In this document: positions 47,095 to 56,533 of the stretch, in pieces | How the letters are laid out: each line of letters begins with the position of its first letter | Numbering within the stretch: the stretch's first letter is position 1 | DNA from: Oryzomonas sagensis | GTDB lineage: Bacteria > Desulfobacterota > Desulfuromonadia > Geobacterales > Pseudopelobacteraceae | NCBI RefSeq assembly: GCF_008802355.1 | Contig: NZ_VZRA01000002.1 | Location: forward strand, 155,641 to 219,640 | DNA length: 64,000 nt | Direction of reading: 5' to 3' | Notes under the pieces: model-generated | Database searches by the model: none | What the model was told of the DNA's origin: nothing | The model's input: the letters and a program-made list of their open reading frames with translations, nothing else | Translations under genes and position numbers: made by a program

Positions 47095-47751
47095 TTATTG
47101 CCGCTCCGGAGCCTCGGGATACCCCACGGACTGGACCAGGGTGATCTTTTGCCGGCCGGTGAGCTTCAGGGCGGCCCCCAGTGCCGTTCGGTCCACCGAG
47201 GCCCGCACCACCGTGGCCAACCCTTCCGAGGCGCAGAAGAGGTAGACGTTCTGGCTGATGAACCCGGTGTCGGCGCCCGAATAGAACGCCTGCTCCTCCG
47301 GGGCGGTCACCCCGGCCATCTTGCCGCTGTCCGCCACATACACCAGGTTGAGCGGTACCGTGGCCGCGTAGGCCTGGGTCCCGGCCAGCTTGCGGAAATC
47401 CCCCCTGGCCACCATGCGCAGGCTATTGGCCTTGGCGTCGTAGCGATAGGCCCCCTCGGGGACCACGGCGTACACCTCCACCTCCTGCCAGTTTCTGGCC
47501 GAGGGGGCGGTGCGTTTCCCGGAGCCGGGGCGGTTGATGCCGGCCGCAGCCCACAGCAGGTCGGACAGGAGTTGGGGCGGCAGTTTCTTCCCGGCAAAGG
47601 TGCGGGTCGACTGGCGGGCCCTCAGCGCCTGCAGGAGCGGCTTGCCCCCCTCCATGCGCGGCGCGGGCAGGGAGATGTCCCCCGTATCCAGCGCTCCGGC
47701 CGTGGACGCAACCGCCAGCATCACCATGACAACCAGAGACATGATCTTCAT
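47095..47751 (-). CDS. Exported SagB/ThcOx-type nitroreductase
   Basis: 218 residues. Signal peptide ending AGALD, then a nitroreductase fold beginning ARQSTRTFAGKKLPPQLLSDLLWAAAGINR, the SagB/ThcOx subgroup opening. It should bind FMN. Export of a flavoenzyme is notable. ATG at 47751 with AGGAGG upstream. Role unknown. Confidence 0.85.
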   Translation of the reverse strand: MKIMSLVVMVMLAVASTAGALDTGDISLPAPRMEGGKPLLQALRARQSTRTFAGKKLPPQLLSDLLWAAAGINRPGSGKRTAPSARNWQEVEVYAVVPEGAYRYDAKANSLRMVARGDFRKLAGTQAYAATVPLNLVYVADSGKMAGVTAPEEQAFYSGADTGFISQNVYLFCASEGLATVVRASVDRTALGAALKLTGRQKITLVQSVGYPEAPERQ

Positions 47752-47881
47752 CCTGTGGCCACCTCCTGTTTTTTCTGTCGCAGGTTTTATTATACTACAC
47801 TCTGCCGGCATTCCGTATGCCCGTGAGTTTATTTTGCCGAAGGCCATGTCCTCCGTCATGCCGTCGATGGCCGCTTGGAAT

Positions 47882-47929
47882 AAAAAAACGGATCAAAGCA
47901 CACCATGAGGTGAGCCCTGATCCGCTTTT
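47882..47929 (-). terminator. Rho-independent terminator
   Basis: GCGGATCA / TGATCCG stem with U-tract in the minus direction, after the small secreted protein gene. Confidence 0.8.
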
Positions 47930-47949
47930 GCCGTCATGGCAACGGGACG

Positions 47950-48228
47950 CTAGTAGCCCAAGGTGTTCAATACGGTCCTGCAGGCAGCCACCTTGGCCTC
48001 GAGCTGTCGTACTTCATCCTTTGTGTAGGGTGCGGGCTTTTTCCCCAACTCCTTTTGCAACATCGCAATCCGCTCGTAGACGTTGTCGTTTTTGATGGCG
48101 TCATCGCACCCTGTGGTATTCAACAGGGCGAGGTCCTTGCCCTCGCCGCTCCCGGTATCGTCCGCCGCGGATGCCGCCATGGGGATTGCCAGGGCCGCCG
48201 CGACGCACAGCATAATGATCCTCTTCAT
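47950..48228 (-). CDS. Small secreted protein, paralogue of 31150-31455
   Basis: 92 residues. Signal peptide ending AASA; mature part GEGKDLALLNTTGCDDAI, helices around MLQKELGKK and YTKDEVRQLEAKVAACRTVL. Two or three Cys might form a disulfide or bind haem or metal. AAGGAG upstream. Function unknown; see the paralogue for comparison. Confidence 0.72.
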   Translation of the reverse strand: MKRIIMLCVAAALAIPMAASAADDTGSGEGKDLALLNTTGCDDAIKNDNVYERIAMLQKELGKKPAPYTKDEVRQLEAKVAACRTVLNTLGY

Positions 48229-48350
48229 ACTCGTTCTCCTTATCCTTGATGGGGTGTCGTGTTTACCCTCTCATGGTCAAGATTGCCACAATCGTGCCAA
48301 TAATTATTATCAGTTATATCGAATAGTTACTGATCAAGGAAGAGCCGTTA

Positions 48351-48416
48351 TGGCAATATGTTGTTAAGCCGTTTGTCGTATATTGCGAATATTGATGAAA
48401 TGGCAATATATTGCGA
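48351..48416. promoter_or_regulatory. Cluster of GCAATAT half-sites
   Basis: Perfect palindrome GCAATATATTGC (48403-48414) plus TGGCAATATGTTG (48351-48363) and GTATATTGCGA (48378-48388), upstream of the small secreted protein. Looks like a multi-site operator. The rest of the 366-bp gap (48229-48594) holds a GTCCC hairpin and no gene. Confidence 0.45.
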
Positions 48417-48522
48417 TACCGGATGCCGGGGGATTCGCGGCGTACCGGGAGGTGGGGATAGGCGGCAGCCGCGAGACGACGGCCGCCGCGAGACGACGGC
48501 CGCTCGGAGAGAGGATGACATA

Positions 48523-48569
48523 GGTCCCCTACGTCCTCCTGGTTATATGATCCCAGGACGTAGGGGACC
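48523..48569. repeat. GTCCCC-family hairpin
   Basis: Perfect 15-bp arms GGTCCCCTACGTCCT / AGGACGTAGGGGACC with a 17-base loop, just after the stop of the kinase gene on the minus strand. Confidence 0.75.
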
Positions 48570-48594
48570 CATGGGAGTTATGGGAATCCCCCCC

Positions 48595-50241
48595 TCAGCG
48601 GGTTGCGCGGGACGGCTCCCCCTGGGCGCCGCGCTTTTCGAACACGGCGGTGAACCAGAAGGTCGAACCCTGCCCCTCGACGCTCTCGACACCCATGGTT
48701 CCGCCCATCATCTCCGCAAACTGCCGGGAGAGGGCCAGCCCCAGCCCGGTGCCGCCGTATCTGCGGGTGGTGGAGCTGTCCACCTGGGTGAAGGGCTCAA
48801 AGATCTGGTCCAGCTTGTCGGCCGGTATGCCGATGCCGCTGTCGCGCACCAGGAAGCGCAGGGTGACGCTGCGCCGGTCTTCCGTATCCTTGGAGATGTG
48901 CAGGGATACGGAGCCGTGGTGCGTGAACTTGACGGCGTTGCCCACCAGGTTGGTGATGATCTGGCGCAGGCGGCCCGGGTCCCCCTTCAGCGACAACGGG
49001 ACATCCGGGTCGATCTCCGCGGCAAGTTTCAGCCCCTTGGTGCGCGCTTCCACGGCAAGGAGGTCCATGGTCCCGGCCACGGTCGCCCGGAGGTTGAACT
49101 CCTCGGTTTTCAGTTCGATCTTGCGGGCCTCGATCTTGGAGAGATCGAGCACGTCGTTGACCATGGTGAGGAGGCAGAGGCCCGATTCCCTGACCACCTC
49201 GGCATACTCCCGCTGTTCCGGGTCGAGCTTCGTGTCCAGCAGCATGCCGGTGACGCCGATGATGCCGTTCATGGGGGTGCGGATCTCGTGGCTCATGTTG
49301 GCGAGGAACTGCCCCTTTGCCAGGCTGGCGGCCTCGGCCGCCTTCTTTGCCTGCCGCAGAAACTCCTCCGTCTGTTTGCGCTCGGTGACGTCCCGGATTC
49401 GCATGATGGTCCTGACGACACCCGCCGAGTCGCTGAAACGGCTTAGGGAAACGTCGCCGGGGAAGCGGCTCCCGTCCCTTCTGGTGAAGTTCAACTCGCC
49501 GTTGAACTGTCCGGTGTGGGCCTTGACCGCGAGGGCCTCCCTGTTGGGCCCGTCCCCGGGGTCCATGATGGCGTCCCTGCCGACGGCCAGGAATTCCTCC
49601 CGGGTCATGCCGAAAAGGTCGCACGCCGCCGGGTTCGCGGAGATGACGGCCCCATCGGGCATGGTCACCACCAGGGCGTCCCGGCTCTGCTCGAACAGGA
49701 GCCGGTGCCGCTCTTCGCTCTCGGCCAGGGCCAGGCTGGCTTTGCGCAGGGCTTGCAGGGGATAGGTGCGCAGCAGGTAGAACACCACCAGGGCAAAGAC
49801 CGTGGAACCGGCGGCCAGGAAGACGGTGGCGCACCAGAGGGGGACCAGGGAGCGGGAGGTGGTGAGGCGGGCCACGACCGTTCCGGCGTCGTAGATGTCA
49901 TGGACGCCGGAGATGCGCGGCGGCGGCACGGTTATGGCGTTCCGGGCGATGACCTCGCCCCGGGTGTCGGTGATGACCCGCTCCTCGTCCATGCCATGGT
50001 CCAGGCGGCGGTCGAGCATCTCCGAGAGCCGGAGATCCTCGAAGCGCCACATGGTCGGGTTCTTTTTCACGATGTCCGTCACGGCGCCGGCGTTCAGCTC
50101 GTTCTGGGCATCGATGGTGCCGCGCAGGTACTGGTATGAAATGGCGAAATAGGCGACCGGCACCAACAGCGCGATGAGGAGCGAGACGGCCGCGGCCGTC
50201 ACAAGGGAGATGTGCCGTATGGAGAGGTCGATCCTATTCAT
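48595..50241 (-). CDS. PAS-containing membrane histidine kinase
   Basis: 548 residues. TM1 (about 13-35), ~95-residue extracytoplasmic segment, TM2 (about 137-160), PAS (about 180-290), HisKA with H-box MSHEIRTPMN, HATPase with DSGIGIP and GTGLGLALS. No receiver. Its start overlaps the end of the PstS-like binding-protein gene by 8 bp, so the two are translationally coupled and probably form a sensing pair. Confidence 0.9.
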   Translation of the reverse strand: MNRIDLSIRHISLVTAAAVSLLIALLVPVAYFAISYQYLRGTIDAQNELNAGAVTDIVKKNPTMWRFEDLRLSEMLDRRLDHGMDEERVITDTRGEVIARNAITVPPPRISGVHDIYDAGTVVARLTTSRSLVPLWCATVFLAAGSTVFALVVFYLLRTYPLQALRKASLALAESEERHRLLFEQSRDALVVTMPDGAVISANPAACDLFGMTREEFLAVGRDAIMDPGDGPNREALAVKAHTGQFNGELNFTRRDGSRFPGDVSLSRFSDSAGVVRTIMRIRDVTERKQTEEFLRQAKKAAEAASLAKGQFLANMSHEIRTPMNGIIGVTGMLLDTKLDPEQREYAEVVRESGLCLLTMVNDVLDLSKIEARKIELKTEEFNLRATVAGTMDLLAVEARTKGLKLAAEIDPDVPLSLKGDPGRLRQIITNLVGNAVKFTHHGSVSLHISKDTEDRRSVTLRFLVRDSGIGIPADKLDQIFEPFTQVDSSTTRRYGGTGLGLALSRQFAEMMGGTMGVESVEGQGSTFWFTAVFEKRGAQGEPSRATR

Positions 50242-51076
50242 ACGCCGCTGGTCTGGCCGTGACCAGAACGCCGGCCTTCCTGGCGATGGCCCGCCCTTGG
50301 GGGGAATGGACGAAATTGAGGAATCTCCGCACGGCGGGCGGTGGGTCGGGGCGGGTGACGAAGTTGACCTCCTTGGCGAGGGGGTAGGCGCCGCTGGCTA
50401 CCGCCCGGGGTGACGGTTTGACCCCGTTCAGGGAGAGGGTGACGAGGGGGAGCTGGTTCACCAGGACGCTGGTCAGCCCGGTCACCCCCAGGGCCCCGGG
50501 GGTTCTTGCGACGGTCTGGTACGCATCCGCGTCGGTGACCGCGACGAGCATCCCCGGCCGTGCCAGGGCCGCGCTCATGGCGCTCTCCATGCCGGGGGAA
50601 AGGGCGCGCATGATCCGGGTGTCGATGTCCTCGCGGGGGCGGAGCACCAGCCGGATGGCTTCGCCGTTGCGCCACCTGTAGGTCTTGCCGGCATAAATCT
50701 GTTCCAACTCCCTGGTGGTGATGGTGGTAACGGGGCACCCCTTCTCGGCGACGATGGCCAGGGGGGTCCTGCCGTAGGGCGTTGCCCGCGCCCCCTTCGC
50801 CGCTTCCTCCGGCTTGAGCGCCCTGGCGCTCAGCGCCAGGTCCAGGGAACCGGCCAGGAGCGCCTTGATGGCGCCGGAACTCCCCAGCGGGGGGGCCATC
50901 TCGAGGCGGACATCGTGGTCGATCTTCCCGTACGCCTGGATGAGCGGCTTCATCATGTCGAGGCAACTGCCGGAACCGTTGACGCGTATGGTCTCGCCGG
51001 CCGGGCAGATGTGTGCCGCGGCACCGGAGGCCATGAGAAAACAGACACACGAAATGAGTGCTTTGATCCACTGCAT
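50234..51076 (-). CDS. PstS-like periplasmic substrate-binding protein
   Basis: 280 residues. Signal peptide ending ASGAAA, then the phosphate/oxyanion-binding fold: TIRVNGSGSCLDMMKPL, SSGAIKALLAGSLDLALSAR, LGVTGL, YPLAKEVNFV near the end. No transport genes are nearby; instead it overlaps a sensor kinase. Best read as a ligand receptor that presents an oxyanion or similar ligand to the kinase. Confidence 0.85.
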   Translation of the reverse strand: MQWIKALISCVCFLMASGAAAHICPAGETIRVNGSGSCLDMMKPLIQAYGKIDHDVRLEMAPPLGSSGAIKALLAGSLDLALSARALKPEEAAKGARATPYGRTPLAIVAEKGCPVTTITTRELEQIYAGKTYRWRNGEAIRLVLRPREDIDTRIMRALSPGMESAMSAALARPGMLVAVTDADAYQTVARTPGALGVTGLTSVLVNQLPLVTLSLNGVKPSPRAVASGAYPLAKEVNFVTRPDPPPAVRRFLNFVHSPQGRAIARKAGVLVTARPAAYE

Positions 51077-51275
51077 AGGCCGAACTCCCCGGCTCGCAGG
51101 TTACGGACGGCTGCTGTGCCGATCCCCGTGCGGCTCCTTGAGCGTAGATAACGGCAGTGGGAAATTCTCATTAACTATATCACGACACGGTATCGCCTGC
51201 AATGGGGTGATGGCTGCCCGGTCCATGCCCCACCCAGGGAGGCGGATGTGACCGGACAGGACTCCCGGCCGGCCT

Positions 51276-51303
51276 TTGACAAATCGCGGGCACATGGTAC
51301 ACT
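51276..51303 (+). promoter_or_regulatory. Sigma-70 promoter for the UspA gene
   Basis: TTGACA (51276-51281), 16-bp spacer, TACACT (51298-51303). The resulting leader would be ~170 nt, without a recognised structured RNA. The 404-bp gap 51077-51480 has no gene. Confidence 0.7.
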
Positions 51304-51480
51304 GCATACAGGTGGTCTTGAATGGTAATGTGATGAATTATCAATAATAACACGGTACTGGTGCCTTGGATGCCAGGGGGGAGCGTTTGTTCGAAGGGCT
51401 TTTTTGCGGACAGGTCCCGCGGCTGGCGTCCCCGGCACGCCCGGCACCGGTAGACCCGTTGTAACGCGAGGAGGCGGCAT

Positions 51481-51930
51481 ATGAAACGATTCGACAAAAT
51501 AATGATGGCAACCGATTTTTCCGACAACTCCGATTACGCATTCGACTACGCCCTCGCCCTGGCCAGGGAGTTCAACGCAGAGTTGACCATCGTGCATGTG
51601 ATCAACGAGCCGGCCGACCTGCGCGGGATTTATGTCCCCCAGGCGACCTACGAGGAGCTTGAAAAAGAGATCAGCCAGGGCGCGAAGGAAATGATGGCGA
51701 AATTCTGCAGCAGCAAGCTGGCGGATTACGGCAATTACACGACCGCTATCGTCAGCGGCATCCCGTTCCAGGCAATCATTGCCAAGGCGAGCGAGATCGG
51801 CGCATCGCTGATCGTCATCGGGACCCACGGCCGCACCGGCCTTGAGCACCTCGTCTTCGGCAGCACGGCCGAGCGCGTTGTCCGGGCGGCGAAATGTCCG
51901 GTACTCAGCGTCAGGCTTCCGGTACAATAA
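51481..51930 (+). CDS. Universal stress protein
   Basis: 149 residues, one UspA domain. N-terminal IMMATDFSDNSDYAFDYAL and C-terminal ATP-binding loop GTHGRTGLEHLVFGSTAERVV (G-2x-G-9x-G-S/T), so it probably binds ATP. GAGGAGG upstream. Monocistronic with its own terminator. Confidence 0.93.
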   Translation: MKRFDKIMMATDFSDNSDYAFDYALALAREFNAELTIVHVINEPADLRGIYVPQATYEELEKEISQGAKEMMAKFCSSKLADYGNYTTAIVSGIPFQAIIAKASEIGASLIVIGTHGRTGLEHLVFGSTAERVVRAAKCPVLSVRLPVQ

Positions 51931-52013
51931 CAGCCCGCTTGCCCCGGCATGCCCTTCAAACCCCTGGGGGCGCCATCGCTTTTGCAGCCGCCGGATGCGA
52001 GGCAGTCTCTCTG

Positions 52014-52057
52014 CGGCCCCGGCCGCCCCATCGTCAGGGGAGGCCGGGGCCGTTTTT
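52014..52057 (+). terminator. Rho-independent terminator of the UspA gene
   Basis: CGGCCCCGGCC / GGCCGGGGCCG stem followed by TTTTT. Confidence 0.88.
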
Positions 52058-52065
52058 GCCGTTGC

Positions 52066-52560
52066 CTAGGGGGCCGTGACGATCCTGGTGAAGAGATAGT
52101 CGTTGTCCGCCACCGGCGTATGGCAGCCGAAGCACTCCCTGACGAACCCGGCGTCCTTGCCGTAGGGCCTCAACTCATTCCCCAGAAATCGGGCATAGCC
52201 CCATCCCCCGGTCTCCTTGTACTTCGCGGCATCCTTCACCATGAACTCCACCTGGGCGAACGCCCCCGGCACGGTCGCTACCGGGAAGGAGGGATGTTTC
52301 TCCGCTTTCCAGGCCACCTTGGCCAGCACGCTGCCGTCCGGGAGCGGCTTCGTGCCGGCGCGCAACGCCGCGACGGCGACCTCGTTGCCGGTGACGATGC
52401 GGATGTGCCCCTTGTCCTCCCGATAGGAGGGGGCGACGACCTTCCAGGTCAGGTAGTCGGGATACAGGGCAATGCCGTTGGGAGCCACCGGCCTGTCCGC
52501 GGCGCTCCCGGAGCCTGCCGCTGCGAGCAGAACTGCACAAGCCACAACGATTCTCAGCAT
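52066..52560 (-). CDS. Cytochrome P460-family protein
   Basis: 164 residues. Signal peptide ending GSA, body typical of P460 (ALYPDYLTWKVVAPSYRED, HIRIVTGN), haem-binding CFGCHTPV near the C-terminus. Periplasmic c-type haem protein; family members oxidise hydroxylamine or handle NO, but many, including those of this short form, have no known reaction. Confidence 0.88.
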   Translation of the reverse strand: MLRIVVACAVLLAAAGSGSAADRPVAPNGIALYPDYLTWKVVAPSYREDKGHIRIVTGNEVAVAALRAGTKPLPDGSVLAKVAWKAEKHPSFPVATVPGAFAQVEFMVKDAAKYKETGGWGYARFLGNELRPYGKDAGFVRECFGCHTPVADNDYLFTRIVTAP

Positions 52561-52675
52561 ACTCTCCCCCCTTGTGGGCGAAAGCGCGTCCGGCGCCTCC
52601 ACCGGTGATGGAACACTCGTGCAAATCATAGCAGGGAATCGGTTGTTGGCAATGGGGGGGCGGGGGGGTAACGGA

Positions 52676-52709
52676 AACGAAAGAGGCACCCGGATCGCCT
52701 CCAGGTGCC
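52676..52709 (-). terminator. Terminator hairpin (CACCCGG family), weaker
   Basis: GGCACCCGG-atcgcc-TCCAGGTGCC with one mismatch and a short A-rich flank; lies downstream of the chemoreceptor (minus strand). Confidence 0.6.
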
Positions 52710-52813
52710 TCCGCCTATGCCGTTTGACAGCGAAGCGCCGGTTCTGCTCCGCCCCTTCCCTGTTTGTTACCGCGGCTGCTATCGCTGCCGCACCCACAGC
52801 GCCCCTCTGCCCA

Positions 52814-54808
52814 TCACGCGCACGTCTTTTCCAGTTCGCCGAGGATGTCGAGCAGGACGGTGGAGTTGTCCACCATCTCCTGGCACAGCTCGGCCGCCTT
52901 GTCGCGGTCGCCGGCGTTGTGCGCCATGACGGCGGCACGGCCCAGTTCGTGGACCCTGGCATGGGGCTGGACAATGCTCTTGAAGGTCGGGAGATGGCCG
53001 CAATGCTCGCTGCCCGTGGTGTCGTACCATGTGCCGAAGGCGCAGCCGTGGTGGTCCGGCAGGGTGGAGGGGTCGGTTTTTGCCGCACCGTCCAGGTGTG
53101 CCCGGATCTTGCCCACAAAGATCATGTGGGCGCTCTTGGCCTTGTTGATGATGAGGGAATTGCTCTCTTCGATCTTGAAGGCACCGATGGCGTCCATCAG
53201 GGCCGCTGAAAGACTGGTGAGCTTGTTGGCTTCGGCGGTGATGTCCCGCGATTCGTTGGAGGTCGCGTGGGCGATCTCGGTGACATTCATGATATTGTGG
53301 GACACCTCGGTGGTGGTTGCGGTTTGCTCTTCGGCGGCCGTGGCGATCTGATTGACCTGTTGGGTTACCACATCGATGCGCTGGAGGATGTGCTGCAACG
53401 CCTCTCCCGATTGGGCCGCGCCCTTGCTGCCCCGCTCCACCTCGGCCACCCCCTCTTCCATGGCCGCCACCGCCGACGTGGTCTCCTCCTGGATGGACTT
53501 GATCATCTCGCCGATCTCGCGGGTCGCCCGGGTGGTCCGTTCGGCCAGAGCCCTGACCTCGTCGGCGACCACGGCAAAGCCGCGCCCCTGTTCCCCGGCC
53601 CGGGCGGCCTCGATGGCCGCGTTCAGCGCCAACAGGTTCGTCTGGTCGGCGATGTCCTCGATGGTGCCGATGATCTCGCCGATCTGGTTGGAGCGGCGTC
53701 CCAACTCCTCGACGATCTGTGCCGAGCCCTTGACCCGTTCGGCGATCCGCGCCATTCCCGTTACCGTCCCATCCACCACATCGGCCCCCGCGACAGCCAC
53801 CTCGCTGGCGCCTTGGCCTTCCTGCGCCGCATCGTTGCAGTTGCGGGCTATGTCGGACGACGTCGCCGCCATCTCCTCGCTGGCGGTGGCGATGGTTGTG
53901 GACTGGCTGGCGAGGGTCTCGGAGTTCCGCGCCAGGCCGTCGGCCAGCTTGTGGACGCGGTTGGCGGCGACCGATACCTGGATGCTGCTCACCGAGACCT
54001 TGCCGATCGTATCGGCCAGTTTCTGGGCCATATCGTCCACTTCGCGCGCCAGTACGCCCATTTCATCGTGGGAATCGAGGCCCGAGCGGGCCTTCAGGTC
54101 CCCGGAGGCGACGGTGGAAAGCACCTGGATAACCCTGGCCAGCGGCCGGGTGATGGAGCGGAAGATCGTGAAGCCGAACAGGAGCGCAACGGCGATGCAC
54201 AGGAGGCTCATGACGGCCATGCCCCCCTCGATCTTCCTGGCGCGCTCCGTGTCGGCATTGGTCATCTCCCGTGCCGCCTTCACCTCGGTCTCGACGATCT
54301 TGGCAATCGCAGCGGCCGGTTTTTCATAGAGCGGCGCTGTCGATGTTACGGCAAAGTCAACGACCGCCTCATGCCCCTTGCCGCCGTTGGCCGCCGACTC
54401 AATGGCCTGTTTCGCCAATTTTTCCCCCTGGAGCAGGTACGCCTCAAAGCCGTCGCCGAACTGCTTCAGCAGATCCTTCTCCTGGTCCGGCATCTTTGTT
54501 TCGCCGAGTTTTTTGATCCCCTCGCGGATCGCGCCCACCTGTTTGAGCATATCGGCCCGTTTGTCTTCCAACTGATGGGTATCGGTAAGGGACAGCATGT
54601 AGACCAGATCCAGGCGGATGGTAAGAAAATTCTTCACCAGGCTGTCCGCGACAGCAACCTGGTTGAGACCCTCATTGGCTTCCACGATGCCGCCGGACGT
54701 ATCGCGGATGCCGTAAAGGCCCAGACCCGCCACCACGGCCACCGCCACACACGTCACAATGGTTAAAAATACCAGCTTTGTTTTTACCTTCAGGTCCGAC
54801 CACTTCAT
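52814..54808 (-). CDS. Methyl-accepting chemotaxis protein with C-terminal CZB domain
   Basis: 664 residues. TM1 (about 11-31), helical periplasmic sensor, TM2 (about 190-212), HAMP, signalling tip [26 protein letters not shown], then a chemoreceptor zinc-binding domain (about 555-664) with [24 protein letters not shown], and later His residues that bind Zn. CZB domains sense zinc or hypochlorous acid at the conserved Cys. The ATG at 54808 starts [11 protein letters not shown]; upstream codons are unsupported. Related in sensor layout to the receptor at 19084. Confidence 0.93.
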   Translation of the reverse strand: MKWSDLKVKTKLVFLTIVTCVAVAVVAGLGLYGIRDTSGGIVEANEGLNQVAVADSLVKNFLTIRLDLVYMLSLTDTHQLEDKRADMLKQVGAIREGIKKLGETKMPDQEKDLLKQFGDGFEAYLLQGEKLAKQAIESAANGGKGHEAVVDFAVTSTAPLYEKPAAAIAKIVETEVKAAREMTNADTERARKIEGGMAVMSLLCIAVALLFGFTIFRSITRPLARVIQVLSTVASGDLKARSGLDSHDEMGVLAREVDDMAQKLADTIGKVSVSSIQVSVAANRVHKLADGLARNSETLASQSTTIATASEEMAATSSDIARNCNDAAQEGQGASEVAVAGADVVDGTVTGMARIAERVKGSAQIVEELGRRSNQIGEIIGTIEDIADQTNLLALNAAIEAARAGEQGRGFAVVADEVRALAERTTRATREIGEMIKSIQEETTSAVAAMEEGVAEVERGSKGAAQSGEALQHILQRIDVVTQQVNQIATAAEEQTATTTEVSHNIMNVTEIAHATSNESRDITAEANKLTSLSAALMDAIGAFKIEESNSLIINKAKSAHMIFVGKIRAHLDGAAKTDPSTLPDHHGCAFGTWYDTTGSEHCGHLPTFKSIVQPHARVHELGRAAVMAHNAGDRDKAAELCQEMVDNSTVLLDILGELEKTCA

Positions 54809-54918
54809 GTTTTTCCTCCCCCCGGCTTCGTGTCGCATTTCTCTTCGGGCATGCCGTGAATAAAAAATAGGCATGTTTAATTTGAAAACCGTGATAAATA
54901 CATTAATCTATATGAATT

Positions 54919-55010
54919 GTCAAACAACTTGGGGATAGGCGAAAGCGGCATGGGATGGGGACACTGCGGTTGATGTTTGAGAAGCCGTAAAGTCGTCAAA
55001 CAACTTGGGG
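54919..55010 (-). promoter_or_regulatory. Direct repeat upstream of the CZB chemoreceptor
   Basis: GTCAAACAACTTGGGG occurs at 54919-54934 and again at 54995-55010. On the minus strand the proximal copy contains TTGACA, which with a 17-bp spacer gives TATTTA, a possible promoter. The rest of 54809-55146 has no gene. Confidence 0.45.
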
Positions 55011-55146
55011 GACGGGTGAGGGGGTAACATGGCGCAGAGGGACAGCTATGGCACAGGGAAAAGAAACCGCGCTGCCGTTATCGCCTGCGTGCTACACGTC
55101 GAATCCGGCACGAAGAACCGGCCGGAGTTTCCGCGGCCCCCGCGCC

Positions 55147-55311
55147 TCAGCCCTGGCTGTCCCGCAACTCCTTGATCACCTCGATGATCTCGCCCCGGTC
55201 CAGGATGCCCTTCTTCTCCAGGACCGTTATCAGGGCCAGCATCTCGTAGCTGTGGGAGACCACGAGCTCCTCCAGGGAGAGCGTCCGTTCGTTATCGTGC
55301 CTGTCCGTCAT
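55147..55311 (-). CDS. Small helical protein coupled to haemerythrin
   Basis: 54 residues: MTDRHDNERTL then LEELVVSHSYEMLALITVLE, KKGILDRGEIIEVIKELRD. AAAGGAG lies 5 bases before the ATG. The gene overlaps the haemerythrin 3' end by 20 bp, which points to coupled translation. No known motif; codon use and the ribosome site support it as real. Confidence 0.68.
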   Translation of the reverse strand: MTDRHDNERTLSLEELVVSHSYEMLALITVLEKKGILDRGEIIEVIKELRDSQG

Positions 55312-55723
55312 GGTGGCTCCTTTGCGCCGGTCGTTTCTGCTTGAATGAATACTTCTTGTCTTCCGTCATGACATGGTCGATGAGCCACTTCCACAGGTGC
55401 AGCACGATCTCCTTGGATACCACCACCTCATTTGCCGCGTGGGCATGGCGGTACCTGTCTATCCTGGCGGCAAAAGCCCTGTGCTGGACGATGTGCTGTT
55501 CGATGCCGCCGTATTCCAAGACCTTCATATGCTGTTCTTCCGCATGGAAGTGATCCGCGCTGTAGGATAGCAACTCCTCGATGATCGCACCCAGGGGGGC
55601 GGCTTCATCCTTCTTCAGGCAGGTGTCGTAGAGCCTGTTGAATATGCCGAACAGGTTTTTGTGATGGTTATCCAACTCTTCATCGGCTACGGAATACGTG
55701 CTGTTCCAGGTGAAATGCTCCAT
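55292..55723 (-). CDS. Bacteriohaemerythrin
   Basis: 143 residues. Di-iron ligands visible: NHHKNLF, DHFHAEEQHM, EQHIVQHRAF, and the C-terminal H..D pair in LIDHVMTEDK. Basic tail at the C-terminus. O2 binding is expected. Second haemerythrin of the window, about 23 kb from the first. Confidence 0.9.
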   Translation of the reverse strand: MEHFTWNSTYSVADEELDNHHKNLFGIFNRLYDTCLKKDEAAPLGAIIEELLSYSADHFHAEEQHMKVLEYGGIEQHIVQHRAFAARIDRYRHAHAANEVVVSKEIVLHLWKWLIDHVMTEDKKYSFKQKRPAQRSHHDGQAR

Positions 55724-55797
55724 GTACTCCTACTCCCGTTATGTCTCCGGTTGCTCGGCCGCTCTGGCGGCGTTACCGTTTTCCCGATGGTTTACCT

Positions 55798-55828
55798 AAA
55801 AAAACGCCCATTGTGTAAACGATGGGCG
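55798..55828 (-). terminator. Rho-independent terminator
   Basis: CGCCCAT / ATGGGCG with an A-tract on the plus strand, downstream of the outer-membrane protein gene. Confidence 0.83.
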
Positions 55829-55915
55829 ATTGTGCTATGGCCGGGCCATCTTTGTCAACGGATTACCTGACCGGCCTTCGGGACCGGCAGGCCCTCTGTC
55901 GTCTGCGGGGCCGCG

Positions 55916-56533
55916 TCAGTTGAAGAAATACCGTACCCCGAAGGTCATGGAGAAGCTGTCGGGATCAAACTCGCCGACCTTGCCGCCCCCGGCCTTGATG
56001 TCGGCATTCGGGGCGATGACCCCTTTGAGTTCAGACGTCAGGGCCAGTTGGCGCATGACAAAATAGTCCACCCCCGCCTTGACGTGTATCCCTGCCACGG
56101 TGTCCACATCCAGGCCGTTGTTGGCCCCGTTGATCAGGATGTCCACCCCGGCGCCGACATAGGGAACCAGTTTCTTAACCGGGAGGTTGAGATAGCGGTA
56201 CTGCGCTCCCAGAGAGATGTTGGTGGTATCGAAATCCGTGCTCGTGTCCGTGCCGAAACCGGTATGGGTGATCTGGAATTCCGCCGCGAAATTATCGAGG
56301 ATACCGAAGATAAGACCGCCGCCGCCGATGAAGCCCGTATCCGTATGCCCCCTCCCGACCACAACGCCGGTGCTGACCGCCGCGTTGTCCGCCGGCACCA
56401 GAAAGCCTATTTCGCCGGTTATGCCGAGTCTCCCCTTGATGCTCTCCGCGCTATTCGTTTCCGCCGCCATGGCATTGGCGGTAACCAGGCTGCAAACCAA
56501 CACCAGACATGCCGCAATCGTTTTTGTTTTCAT
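55916..56533 (-). CDS. Outer-membrane beta-barrel protein
   Basis: 205 residues. Signal peptide ending AMAAE; strands such as TGFIGGGGLIFGIL, ISLGAQYRYLNL, LVPYVGAGVDIL; C-terminal strand FSMTFGVRYFFN. Likely eight-stranded barrel of the OmpW/Omp25 kind. Function unknown. Confidence 0.82.
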   Translation of the reverse strand: MKTKTIAACLVLVCSLVTANAMAAETNSAESIKGRLGITGEIGFLVPADNAAVSTGVVVGRGHTDTGFIGGGGLIFGILDNFAAEFQITHTGFGTDTSTDFDTTNISLGAQYRYLNLPVKKLVPYVGAGVDILINGANNGLDVDTVAGIHVKAGVDYFVMRQLALTSELKGVIAPNADIKAGGGKVGEFDPDSFSMTFGVRYFFN

